Positions 1 to 13,500 of a DNA stretch of 64,000 nucleotides are shown here, in pieces (position 1 is the first letter of the stretch; every line of letters begins with the position of its first letter). The notes below the pieces were generated by a model, which was not told the origin of the DNA, ran no database searches, and worked only from the letters and a program-made list of their open reading frames with translations. The position numbers and the translations under genes were made by a program. The stretch lies in NCBI RefSeq assembly GCF_932526225.1, contig NC_064034.1, positions 14,956,887 to 15,020,886 on the forward strand. The letters are read 5' to 3'. This DNA comes from Nematostella vectensis. Lineage: Eukaryota > Cnidaria > Anthozoa > Actiniaria > Edwardsiidae.

Positions 1-65
1 TTATTGGTAAGAAAATAGAGTCATTGCAATAATATATATATTGCATTATGTTAATATGGGGTGGA

Positions 66-355
66 CAGGCCCGTACCCAGGATTTTTTTTTTGGGAGGGG
101 GGGGGGGTGCGAAATCCGAAAGAGTGTACCTAATATTTCCGGGGCTAAGGGATTTCTCTAATAAAAATCTGACCACACCTTTGCATGGGACGCTTATTGT
201 CAGATTTGGCTACATACCAGAGTGATCTAGCTGATGCTTAATAGTTTTGTCTACAAATAATAGAACATCTATTGAGAACCAAATGTAGATCTTTGGTCAT
301 TGTGGGGGGGGGGGGTGCGTTGGCACCCCCAGCACCCCCCCTGGGTACTGGCCTG
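66..355. mobile_element. MITE-like element in MON2 intron
   Basis: The left end CAGGCCCGTACCCAGG and the right end CCTGGGTACTGGCCTG are imperfect inverted repeats, followed inward by G-rich and C-rich tracts. GTGGA flanks both ends (61-65 and 356-360), a likely 5-bp target duplication. No coding capacity. A relative with GTAGCCAGG ends lies near 47859-48178. Confidence 0.65.
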
Positions 356-417
356 GTGGAGATTTTCACATTACGAAAAACTGTCATTTAAAGTAAATTT
401 TTGTGTTTATTTACCAG

Positions 418-3400
418 GTGACAGAGTGTGAGATCTTCTTGTCATTGCTTGTCAAGTTTCTTGATTCTGGCAAACCTCTATGGCAGCGAGCACTTGCCCT
501 GGAAGTGTTGCACACTCTCACAGTTCAGCCAGCACTCTTAAGGTAGGGACTCTCCCCCAAGCTTTGGTATCTAATAATTTTCATTTGTGACTAGACTTTT
601 TTAACCATGTACTTTTGACATAAATCAGTGATCATAATATCTCTTCAACTCGAGGTTATCATAAAAAAACAATAAGTAAAACTTGGTAAGATGGTGGATT
701 TGCTGGCTGAAGAAAAGTGCACTACCTTGCCAGGCAAAAGATAATTATGTATTAAATCCCATTACACAATTTAAGATTTTCTACTGAATGAGTTATGACT
801 GGAAGAAACTAAAGATTAAGATGCATATATATATATATATATGCATCTTAAAAAGGTTTGAGCTTGAGCAAGATAAAAAGGATTAAAAATGTTTCATAGA
901 ATTACTAACTTGGTAACCTCAAAAGTCATGGATCAGAGCAAGGTTAGGGTTGTCATAATGTGTACTTAAAATTATGCCTTAGGGCTGTCTGTTGTTCTAT
1001 TCTGTTCTTTTTTCTCCTAGATCATTTGTCCAGTTCTATGACATGCAGGAGCATTCGACCAAAATATTTCACGGTATTATCAACGCCTTGTCCAGTTTCA
1101 TACAATCGGTCTTTACAAGTCAGACCTCTCATGGCGGCAGCTCCGGGAACAGTAGTAGCTCTGGCAGCAATACCATACAGACATCATCAAGTGCATCGCC
1201 TCCGTCAGTGATGGCATTAAGTACCATGGGTGGGGTTACCCCCCAGCCTGGGTTTCTGTACCGCGGGGCATGGGTGCCCTTGACTGTCATGCCAGTGTCA
1301 GGCCAAGCAAAATCTGTATAGTAAGTACATAAAAGTGCTCTTTTATTGTTTTCTATGGAAATGTTGGTGCACCTGTTGAACCATTATATTACACATCACT
1401 AGAAATTGCAGTACAGCCTGGGAGCAACTTAACTTCGTCGCACGTTTTTTGCATGTAGTTTGAGTGTATTGCATGCATGTAGTTTGCTATACATGCTAAC
1501 ATTTGTTGGTTATTAAGAGAACTATTAATGATGCCAAAAATACTTATGAAACGAAATCCATATGAAACGAGTTTTGGGAAACCGCACGGCATGTATGCAT
1601 ATGTAATCGGCTTGCGTACGGCTCAAACTAATCAACTGCTTGATCAACTGCAAAGTTCTTTGTAGCAAATGAAAGCTAAGATATAGAGGACTCTTTTTGG
1701 ATTGGTTAGCCTCTTCCATACATGTCTATAATGGTAAGAAGTGCCATAAGTGTAATGGACACACAAGACAAATGCACTTTAAGTGCGACTGACTTTACTC
1801 ATCAGTATAGATATGGCCTGTCCGGTAAACACACTGTTAATAAAGATGGTACATCAAGCAAGCATCCAAAGTATATTTTTGCAAATCCCCGTACAAGTTT
1901 ATTAAGTGTTGTGAGAGACTGGACCTGCAGCTTAGCATCCTTATCCAAGGAGATTGACTCACAGTCCCCAATGTACCTTTTTCTTCTAATTCTCGCGTAT
2001 ACTTAAATTCGCGATTTTCACGATAAAAAAAATCTCGCAAAAAATAAAGACCGCTAACTTTGATCTCGCGAGATTTAATGGGTATAGAAAAATCATATAT
2101 TGAGATCTGTTAATGAGGACATGTAATGATACTCGATAATGGCTCAAGAGAACAAAAAACACTTTTTTATTATTGTGAATCTGACTTTTAAGGCAATTCA
2201 GATGCCGCTAAGGGACAGCGTGTTGGTTTTTCAGTGTATTGGTCTAGTTTCAGATGTTGCTTAAAGTCGTTTTTTTGGAAAAACGAAAAGATAAAGTCAC
2301 TTGAACTTTAATCCAAATTAGATACCCTCCAAACACAATTTTTTTCTCTGCGATTACGAAATGTGGCGGGGTGCACAGATTAAAGTGGCAAGGGTAACTA
2401 CAGTAATGTCATACCAGAAACAGAACACACCTTCCTTATATTTCAGAATAGGCCATATCATTCAAAATTAATTTTGAAATGCAGATGACTTGATAGTGAA
2501 TACTATTTTGATTATATTCATATTATAGCCTTGAGCATCTTGACCGACAAGAAACCCCCACCATCCCTGATGGTTACACCCTGTCCATAGCATTCGGCTG
2601 TATGCTAGAGGTCATCAAGGCACTCGACACTGTTGTGGTCCAGAGTAGATCATCGTTCAAGCCAGTCCAGGTTGACGGGTGGATAGAACCTGACCAGGAC
2701 AAAATCAAGGAAAGTGTCACAGGTGTTGGAGCAGACAGCATAAGTGCTATGGCCCAAAACAAGAATGGCAAAGAAGGTATCTATGTTCCCAGTGAAAATA
2801 GGTTTTTTTTAAATTTCTTTTAGCCCGAAAGATAATTATTTGTTGGGAGTCCAGGGGCATGTCTCCTGATGAAATTTATTTTTTTTAAAGCAATGGAATC
2901 CACTCCATATTTTTCTATCCATCCAAGGGAATCCACTCCATTTGTTTCTAATCCATTTATTTGTGCTACTTATAGAAGATGATTACTCTGCTATTGGTAA
3001 AGAGATGGTGAGTGCATCGTGGTGTGGAGTGTTGGCATCTCTGTCGCTGCTTCTAGAAGCCAGGTAAGTGAACTGTGCTCGCTATAATAAATACCTAGAA
3101 GGGACAAGTAACAATAGCATCGCTAGCCTTCCTCTACTGTCCTCAATATACTTCATCTTTTACAATCCCAGTACAATTGTAGTACGTTCAAGCTCGAAGT
3201 TGTGTTATTGTAAAACGAATTCTTTTTCTTTTTCTTTCTTTCTCGGAATAGAATAACCGTCTATGATTGGCCGTCGGAACTGAACGCAAAATAATTTATT
3301 CCCCCTCAAAATTAGCATTCCCCCTCAAAAAAGGGGCTAATTCCATACCTACCCTACTACTTCCCAGAAGGAGCCATTTTTTGTCTGTCTATAATTGTTC

Positions 3401-4478
3401 AAATATCTCTGCCTTTTTGTAGCAATGATGAAACTGGGACAGAGGCCATTCTCAAATCATACCAGACGTTTGCCAATGTCTGTGGAATCCTGAGCCTCAA
3501 CACCCCACGTGACGCTTTTATCACCTCTCTTTGTAAAGCTGCCCTACCACCCCATTACACCCTCACTGTCGTCAACCCGCACTCTGGTAAAGCTCAAGTT
3601 TCCTATGTCAAGCACCCCCCTGCTGGTACCCAATCAGGTTCTGATGTTCAAGGGGGGGCAAGCAGTGAAATGCCTGTTCTTTCTCGCTCCCTGTCATCAT
3701 CAGGGGGGTCAGGAGCGAGTGCGGTAGTGACAGGAACACCACTGGGTGCCTCTCATGGACCTGTTACGGTAAATTTAATATTTGCGTTTGAGTTGTCAAA
3801 GTTAAGCTGCTTGTTACAGCTCACATGATTTTATTTGAAGAAAATGATACTATGATTTCGTGTTAATATACTGTTGAATAAAGGGATTTTAAAAGAAAGT
3901 ACCATATACACACAAATGCAACAGGGGACTATTCTCCTTATAAAGACTTAGATATATGTCACATCACTTCTGGCGTTTTCTGTCTAAATATTTAAAGAAA
4001 GTCGATCATATTTGGTATTATTTATTCATTACTTTTGCTAAAGAATGATTGAACAATTGTGCTTGCGAAAAAAAGTTCAACAATTTAACACAATAAAATT
4101 TCCTGACACGTTTGTGCTATCCAGGTATTTATACGCCTGTGTTGTCAACTTCAAGTGATTCAGTCATTTTGCAGCAATTCCCTACTACCATCGCATGTTT
4201 ATTGGTCTTCGTATAGATGGGCTGTTGTTCCACTGAACTACAAACATGCACGACCTCCCGTCCGAGTTTCCCGTTATATTTTCTTCTGATCAGCGGACAA
4301 CTATTGTAAGAACGTCAATCCATACTTGCATATAGATAGTCGATTTGTGTTTTTTTCTTCGGATCAGTTGACTGCTAAGAATATCCAGTGTATGCGAGCG
4401 CTGCTGAGTCTGGCTCACTGTCATGGCAGCATCCTTGGAACCGCCTGGCACATGGTACTCATAACCCTACAGGTACAA

Positions 4479-4512
<34 letters not shown>

Positions 4513-7500
4513 GTGATTTTGTTAATGCTGATGATTGCTATAATAATTGGAATTGATGATGATGGTGGTGATGATGACTGTGATAATGGTGATTATGAGG
4601 AATGTGATGGTGATGATAATGGTGATCGTGATGATGGTGTTGGTAATGGTGATTGTAATGATGGTGATGATGATGATGTTGATAATGGTGATTGTGATGA
4701 TGATGGTGATTGTGATAATGGTGATGGTTGTGATGATGAAGAGTGTAATTGATGATGATGGTGATAGATTAGATGAATGGTGATGATAATAGTACTGCTG
4801 CTAATAATGTTGGGCTAACTATTTTGATGGTGTTGATTGATGCTGTTATTGTTTGGGATAGTTGTTGTGATGATAATGGGTGAAACTGATGTAAAATTGT
4901 GATGATGTTGATGGTGAAGGTAGTTGTTGTGATGATAATTGGAAATCGATGTAGAACGTTGATGATGTTGTTGATGACTATAATGTCAAAAATATTGGTG
5001 ATGATGTGGTGTCAGCGTATGTCGTGATATCAACTGAGATTGATGAGGCTTATATTTATGTTGCTGCTGGTGATGAAATTGCCGACTGTGCTCTCGTACT
5101 TTGGCAGCTTTTAGATTTGGATATCATGCAAATATGTCTCTTTGTCCAACAGCACTTGACGTGGATTCTGGGCCTGAAGCCTTCAGCAGGAGGCACCTTG
5201 AAGGCGATGCCGACCAGTGAGGCACCCAATCTGGTAGGAAACCTTAGAGGCTGTAGATAAAAAAGAACATTTCGCTGATAAAACTATCTAAGAAGGCATG
5301 GGATCCCTCCCAGTTCCAATGTAGAAACCAACACCTGAAAAATTCTGCGCTGAGCTGAACGAATATTTAAGGAGTAGACCCTTTAGCGAAACTTGAATGT
5401 GACATTGAGCTGCAGTATTGCAGCTTTTACAACTGTTGATGGGTAGCGCTAGACGGCAACGCAACGTCATTATGATGATATGGTTGCTCTTTATTTCCCC
5501 TAGGTAATCAGTCAATCTATGATGGCGGAGCTCCCTGTGCTTGCTGCTATTCTCTCAAGACTCTTTGAGACATCCAAGTAAGTGCGCTCCTAAGGCCAAC
5601 AGCCACCGGAAACAAGTCTTTTGAATACCAACCACGTAATTCCTTGTGGAATGACCCAATCATTCAACCTCGTGACGGCTATCCCTCCTCTCATCTCGTC
5701 CGTCTCTAACTGATTTTTAAATCGTAGAAAAAGACTTACACCTTTTTCCTTAGTTTGACCATCTTGCACAAGCCTGTTTACATATCTTTTAGCTCGTAGC
5801 TTTTACCTTAATAGTTAAGACATTTTTTTGTATGATTTTCTGTACATATATTTCAAAAGCACTAGCACTCTAGGTTTACCCGAGGCCTATATTAGGGTAT
5901 ACCATTAATATATCCCGTTCCGTGTGTTTGTAGGTATCTGGATGATGTAGCTCTTCACCACCTTGTTGACGCTCTGTGCCAACTCTCTACTACGTCAATG
6001 GAAAGTGCTCAAGCGAATAAGGTACGCGGATCCAGCATTATATTCATATAGGGTAGTCCAATCTAATAATGTAAGCCCTTACAATTTTTCCCATAAGGCT
6101 TAGCATAATTTTGCGAAAATACAGTGGTTCCTGAATCTGACCACTTGTTAACTAGGTAAGTATAGTATTAACCCGTCTAGTACATTAGATAAGCCACTTT
6201 CTAGTCGATCCCACTTTAGTTTGGACATGTTTTAAACGCCATGTTTTAGCTGCTGCAAGATACTTTTTTGTTCTTTCGGTTCCATACATTCCGCCAACAT
6301 TTCTGTTCTCTTGTGGGTAAGGTTGAACAATGCTTGCACTTTTTATACCTCAGAGTTTTAGAAAGTAGTTATTAAGCCCTTATTGGAAGTTTGATACTGC
6401 GAAAATAAATAAAACGAGAGCTGACAGTAATCTCTTTCAGGAACCGTCGTTGTTTGCCGTGGCCAAGCTCCTTGAGACTGGTCTCAATAATCTGCATCGC
6501 GCACGCGTACTATGGAAACCGCTGACAGCACATTTGCTCGATGTAAGCCAAGTCGTATACTCGATTATGTTGTTGCGTCTAGTAGTTCATGGTGTTAATG
6601 ACGTTCAGCTTTTTGCGCTCTCACCTTGCCAAGAATGGTTAATATGTTTAAGTGTTTATACAAGTCTTTTGCACTGCAGGTATGCCAGCATGCTCACGCC
6701 AAGATGAGAGAGTGGGGAGCCGAGGCTGTGACGTCATTAGTCAAGTCTGCCCTCACGCATGACCACAATCCACCGCTGACCGAAAACCCGGTAAAGTTAG
6801 CTTCCTAAACAGTGGTTAAAAGATTTTTGCTTCACGTCTCAGTAATACGGTGCAGTATATAGAAGGTACTATACGGTGGCGCAAAGTCAATTTGTCAATT
6901 AATTGTGCAGGCCTTCAGCTTTTGTTGCTAAAAAAGGTTCTGGGACACGAGAATCTGGGGTTCGAGAATCACATGAAAAAAGTAGAGCAAAAAACTTGAT
7001 CCCCGATTATGTTCTCTGTCTTTGGCAGACCTTGCAGGCCATGTTGCTGTCACCGCTACAAGAGATGTCATTGATCACGTTCACAGATATTCGTTTCAAG
7101 CAGCTGGAGTGCGTGCTACAGGTAAGGCAGACTACTAAAGTGTGCTGAAGGGACGGAGCGTTACTTATCTGTGTGCCCTGCGTTAAAATGACTCAGATTC
7201 ATGGGAAAACGCTTTCGAAATAACTAGACTTCCAGGCCTTTAAAACAACATAATTTTCTTTATAAAGTTACATCTTTTTTTTTCTCTCAAGATCCTGCAC
7301 TCTACGGGACAGAATCTTGGTCATGGATGGCCATGCGTACTAGGAGTCATTGGTGCGGCCACTAATCAACAAGGGTAAGACTTTCGGGAATACAACCAAT
7401 CAGGGTACAGCTAGCACGGCCAATTAGGGAACATCTATCGCAGCTAATCAGGGGACAGTTTACCCAGTTTACACAGCCAATCAGGGTACAGCTAGCAAAG

Positions 7501-10500
7501 CCAATCGGGGTACAGCTTCAAGAACCATTCAGGGCGCTACAAGCTGAACATAGCCAGTCAGGGAACAGCTATTTTTCATCCGGTTCACAAGCTAATAGAA
7601 TCATTGGGGCATAGCTAACACTGGTACTGGCAATTTAATCCAAAAAAGCTTGCTGCTTGCATTTCACTCCCGCCATCTACGCTCGTACAGTGATACCTAA
7701 TGAAAATCATTTGATTTCGCTTGTATTAACCTTGTTAATCTTTGTTAACCTGTGGCAGAGAGGGTCTGATACGAGTCGCGTTCCAAAGTCTACAGCTTGT
7801 GGTCACAGACTTCCTGCCGCTTATGCCTTGCGCATGCCTCAAAGTGGTTATTGACGTTGCTGGCAAGTTTGGATTGCAGGCTCAGGAACTGAACATTAGC
7901 CTTACCGCGATTGGCTTGTTGGTAGGTGTCGGGGACAGAACTTGTCATACAGAACTTTCGCTATATACCTGGCCTAAATCTAAACCACCACTTAGCATGG
8001 TATTGTGAGCCGTACAAGGGAGTTGAACATCTGACACTAGTAGCATGATAATAGCCTGCATATCAAATATGTTTCTTGTTGGGTATACTAGGTTGTTATG
8101 CTATTATGCTGTCGAGATTTTCAACCTGTTTGAGATGTTTCTGATTGTATTGAATGCGTTGTATGCAATGATCAAAGAATGTTGCACTGTTGTGACCATC
8201 GTGTTTTATTCTTAAGTGGAACATATCCGATTTCCTCTCCCAACATCGGGACAAAATACGTGAGGGGCTTAGTGGAACCCCAGCGTTTGAGGGCCCCACC
8301 TTCGACCGCCCGGTCCCGCCGTCTGACCGCTTGTGGATGTGCCTGTACTCTATGCTTGGGGAGCTGTGCGTGGACCCGCGGCCTGCCGTGAGGAAGAGCG
8401 CGGGGCAGACCCTGTTCTCTACTATAAGCGTACACGGCTCTCTGTTGGAAAACCCCACCTGGTACACTGTGCTCTGGCAAGTAAGTCTTACAAGGAATCT
8501 GGTCAAATAAGGGAATCCATGACGTCATTTCAGGGTATTCTCGCGTGACGTGGTGGCATGAATTTGACTGACTTGCATTGATTTCAATGGTTCATGTTTT
8601 TCGTTGTTTGTCGTGCCATTCTTCAATGTCTCATAATCTCAATGTCTCAAAGTTTTTTATTATCATTGATGAACCTTTTCTATTATCAGTGATGAACCGT
8701 CTGGAACCTTGGATTGAGGGTTACAATTTGTTGCGAATGAATGAGTTACACTTCCAATGTGTTCTTCTAATAACGGCCATTGTTGTTATCTTCCAGGTTC
8801 TGTTCCCATTACTGGATAAAGTCAAGCGCATGTCCACAACCGCCGCTGATGTTCCACCCCCTTGTGACGTCAACACCAACAAAAACAAGATTCTGATTCA
8901 TCACTCGCGTGACACGGCCGAAAAGCAATGGGCTGAGACACGTGTTCTTACTCTTAACGGCGTCGCACGGGTCTTCAACACTCGCCGCCAGACCCTTGCG
9001 GCCTTGGACGAGTTCCCTAGAGCATGGGCTCTACTGTTGGAGTTCATTGAATCCGCCGCGCTCAGCAAGTCATCCGAGGTCGCGCTAGCAGCGCTGAAGA
9101 GTTTCCAGGAGATGGTGCACGACTCTAGTGACCGGGAAGGCCAGGAAGAGAGCCTGGCCACCATTTTGGACCCCGCCAAGGCTGCGAAACAGCGCGCCAA
9201 AATTAAAGTAAAACCCAAGTTTTTCAAGGAAGATGAGGACTTGAATCTTTGGATTAATGCCTGGAAAGTATGGTACGATATTGGTACTGCCAGTACCTCT
9301 AGCGCGAGTTTTACACGAACGAGACGGAACTCCGAGGGAAAGACGGTCACGGACCGCGTCTTTCCCGCCCAAGCATTCATTACCGCGCTAGTGCAAATAT
9401 TCCCGAGTCTTTTCAGGCGTATTTATAATCGATTCGGCTTAGCGGATTTACAGAAACTTTCGCGTATTTTGTACTCGTGCATTTGCGTACCTGTCCACGT
9501 GGACCAGTCACCCTTTCTTGTCCCGTCCTTCCAAGACACGGTGTTGACACCCTTGCAGCACGCCATCCTGGACGTGGTAGAGATCCTGCGCGAGCCTTTG
9601 CCGAGTGCGAGTGGTTGCGTGCTCGACACCTCCGGACAACCTATGTACCCCACTCTGTTCTTGCTGCTGGTGCAATTCGTAGAGTGCGCTTGTACCCCTC
9701 CTTCTGTAGATCAGGGGGAGCAGGTGATGGGAAAGCGCAAGGAGTGGGTCATCCTGTCGTTGACGCCCTTTTCTGAGAGGTGTCTACAGATAACTGTGGA
9801 TATGTACCGCGTGAGCGCCGATAAGCCCGCGGTCATCGAGGACAAAGTGCTTGAGAGAATAATTAGGGTAAGACATGTTTCTTTGCGCTTAAGCGTATGG
9901 ATGTCATGTTTGCTATATTTTTCAAGCCTACAGGGTCAGGGTTTTTTTAACCATTTCCCGCTTTGATTGATACTGAAATCGGTCCTTAGCCCTTATATGT
10001 TTTCGTGTACGTATAAGCAAATGGCCGAAATCTATAACTGTTTTTCAGGCTCTTTGCACGCCAATGAGGCTTAAGTACGATTGCCCGTCACAGTCCACCT
10101 GGAAACTCGCGGTCGAATCGCTGCTCACCGTCCTCCGTGTTGGTCTTTCTGTGGCGCTGGACCACCCAGGTAACCAATCTGAAATGTTATCTCGCCGAAA
10201 GATTGAGATCTGATCATCTCTTTTTGACGCGTTGTTTTTTCCCTAGAATCATTTCGCTCGATGTGGTACGAGCTAGCATCCTGCTTGGAAGACTTCCTTT
10301 TCTCGGAAAAGTAAGATTTTTGATAACTTTTTTTAGAAACGTGAATCTTTCCCTAATTCAAAATACTTCGAGCGTTACTCATCCGATATAATAGTTAAGC
10401 AAAGAGGTCATCTTTATGTACCAATTACTCAGTGACATTGCTATTGTTTAGGGCTCCACCCGAGTCTCAGTCGCTCGAGCAACACCAATCAGATGAGGAA

Positions 10501-13500
10501 CAGGATATAAAGGTAACCCATGATAGAGTAGAACTCTGACTCTCACCCACCCATTACCTCGAATGTCTCCGAGACACCAAGAGACTATTTTTAGTCCGAA
10601 TTCCGCCTAACTCGAGCTATGTTTTTGTCATCTGGTACCTATTTTTGCTTTGACCAGCATAAAGCATTTTACCTGTCAAATATTTTTGGGCTTTTTTCGC
10701 TCTTATTGAATACACAAATTTTACAAGTTCAAAAAAATATAAATAGAAAATGTCTTGAAAGTAACAGTGCGCGAAAATGTCCAAGTTGACAGCCAATAAA
10801 TATCCTAATTATTTAATCTACGTGCACTTATTATTTTACCAATTACTATTCGAAACTATAGATTTCAATTGTTCATTGTCAGTTGCTGCGTATGATTCGT
10901 GACGACATCCTCCCTCACTCGCCTACTCTTCCAAAAGACTTCATGGCTCGCGTGATGTCGCTACTCAACCGCGGCTCCATCCATTCAGCGACAGACTCCA
11001 CGTTCAGCGGTGAGAAACCCTATCCTTTTGGCTAGAAATTCCAAGTTCAGTGGTGAGAAACCCCATCCTTTCGACTAGACCATCTAGTTTACCAGTAACT
11101 TCATCCTTTTGGCTAGATACTCCACGCTTAACGGTGGGTAACCCCATCCTTTCGGCTATATACTCAACGTTTAGCGGTTAGTAACCCCATCCTTTCTGCT
11201 AAACCTCCACGTTTAGCAGTAACTTCATCCTTTTGGCTAGAAACTCTAAGTTCAGTGGTAAGTAACCTCATCCTTTCGGCGAGATACTCCACGTTTAGCG
11301 GTAACCCCATCCTTTCGGCCCCATCCTTTCGGCTAGATACTCCACGTTCAGCGGTGAGTTACCCCATCCTTTCGGCTAGATACTCCACGTTCAGCGATGA
11401 GTTACCTCATCCTTTTGGCTAGATACTCCACGTTCAGCGGTGAGTTACCCCATCCTTTCGGCTAGACACTCCACGTTCAGCGGTGAGCACATTATAGTAG
11501 GAGGTGAAGCCAAAAGCAAAGGCACATTTTAGAGGTAGTCATTTTTTATACAGCCCCATGAGGGTAGAAATAGCAAAGTTCAAATTTTGATTAGAAGGTC
11601 AATGGAGCGAAATATATCGTTATCTCACACTACGAATAGAATAGGGGACGGGATGGCAAACTCAAACCAAAATTTAACACAGAATTGACTGCGCCCGTCT
11701 CGCCAAAGAAAGATGAAAAATAAAATGTTCAAATGAAAATAAACCATTTCTTGAAGAACAATTCTGGCATTATTCGTAAGCGCTTATTAAGTTGTTTTTT
11801 GTTGCTGCTATTTTGCCGCCAAAAGCCTGAGCGCACGCTAGTTTGCCACCCAAAAAGTCACGTGATCTCTTAGCGCAAGTCCCCTATTAATCCATGAATC
11901 GTCATTTCCTCTTTGCAGGCACTGATGTCAGCGGTTTCCCTTTGCGTGAGGAATTCGCGAAGTCGTGCTTTGAGACGCTCCTGCAATTCTCTTTTGTCAG
12001 CGGAAACCCACCAAAGGATATGAAAGGTTGGGCCGTTGGGACATTCTGTCGAAGGGGTCGAATTGCACGCTAAATGTGATTTTGGAATCATTTGGAAAGC
12101 TAAAAGTTTAAACTACACATAAATGACCAAAAGTAAGATAAATTCATTATTATGCTATATTTTTTTTTCTCGCATAAAGCGATTGGAAACGTATTGAAAT
12201 ATCTACTTTTTGGTTTCGGTACAGGCTGTATTTTTAATAAAACTGTAAAGTTTACGCCAATTAGATTCTCTTGATAAATTTCTTATCACGAAAAATTAGC
12301 TCCTTTCTGCTTGATAGTTTGGTTTCAGTCGACTAGAGCATTTCACATTTCCTAGCTATTTTCTGCCTCTGTGCTAAGGAAGCTCGTGCTGCTTGCATCT
12401 ACAGAAAAGATGCTTTGGGATTAAAGAAGCTTTTTACTATCAGTGTTTTTACTATATTTCTACTTTATCTTCCAAGCAAGGTACCACTGTTTGTATTCAC
12501 CCAAAAATATGAAATTCTTGATTGGCACCAGATTGTAAAGACAAACTTTCAGCAGTTGCTAGGCTGTTTACACAGCGAATATACACCGAGAGGGAGGGGG
12601 GGGGGGGGGGGAGAACATAACAAAATGGTCACGCATGCCGGATTCACCTTCCCCACTACTTCCCACAACCCTTTGCGAAGCGCGCGTGAAATCGAGGATA
12701 AAAACAAACTTTGCCATCTTGTTTACAATTTTGACGCCTGAACTCGGTTTCTCGCACTCAACGCAAAGAGTTTTTGGGGAGGTGAATTAAGGTGGACTAT
12801 GATCGAGACCCATCAAATTCATGTACGGAAACAACATTAAATTCCTTTTTGTTTGAAGATGGTAAGGTGTCGGAACTCGCCCTGGACGCGATGCTCACTC
12901 GGTGCAACGACGTGCTGCATAATTACGTAGAAGACGAAAAACTCAGTGGCAAATGCCCGTTACCAAGGTAACAGCCAATCACAGCTTAGCATTACACTAC
13001 ATCTCAAACCCCTCGATTTAATACTCCATTTCATAAAAAACGGAAGATTTTGTAGCATTTTCTAAAGCTTTTTTGGGTATTGTTCATTGTCCCTTTTTCT
13101 CGTTTATGTAGTGCATGACTAAGAAGGCGTATCCAACGATAGAATAAAAGTAATGTTCTATATTATGTTTTGGTGCGTTTAAAAATAGCATGGCATCCGA
13201 AGACACGGAAATTCTGATTATCCAAGATGAGAGGCGAAACCCGGCTGTCTTTGTATAAGAAGAAAGAAAGAAATTATTACATTTTTTTGTAGTTTTCGCC
13301 CGCATTAAAAAATGTGTATTTTGCGCAGCAGTTTTACATCCCCACTATGTTTACAACACGTAAAATTAAAATAACTACAAAAATCTTTTGTTTTTTCGTA
13401 TACAGTTTCCCTAATGGTCCCTTGTGTGTGACACCGAGGACTCTATGCAACCAAATAGTATTTCTCGGGTGTGATACCAAGGTCTCGATGCACTCAAACA

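Noticed and set aside
4480-4783. Aspartate-rich or methionine-rich proteins
   Set aside because: Alternative frames of a GAT microsatellite in a MON2 intron.
8901-9380. 159-codon minus-strand frame
   Set aside because: Shadow of the large MON2 exon, which has clear conservation.
12415-12741. 108-codon frame in MON2 intron
   Set aside because: It crosses a poly-G tract, lacks family resemblance and lies between well-supported exons.
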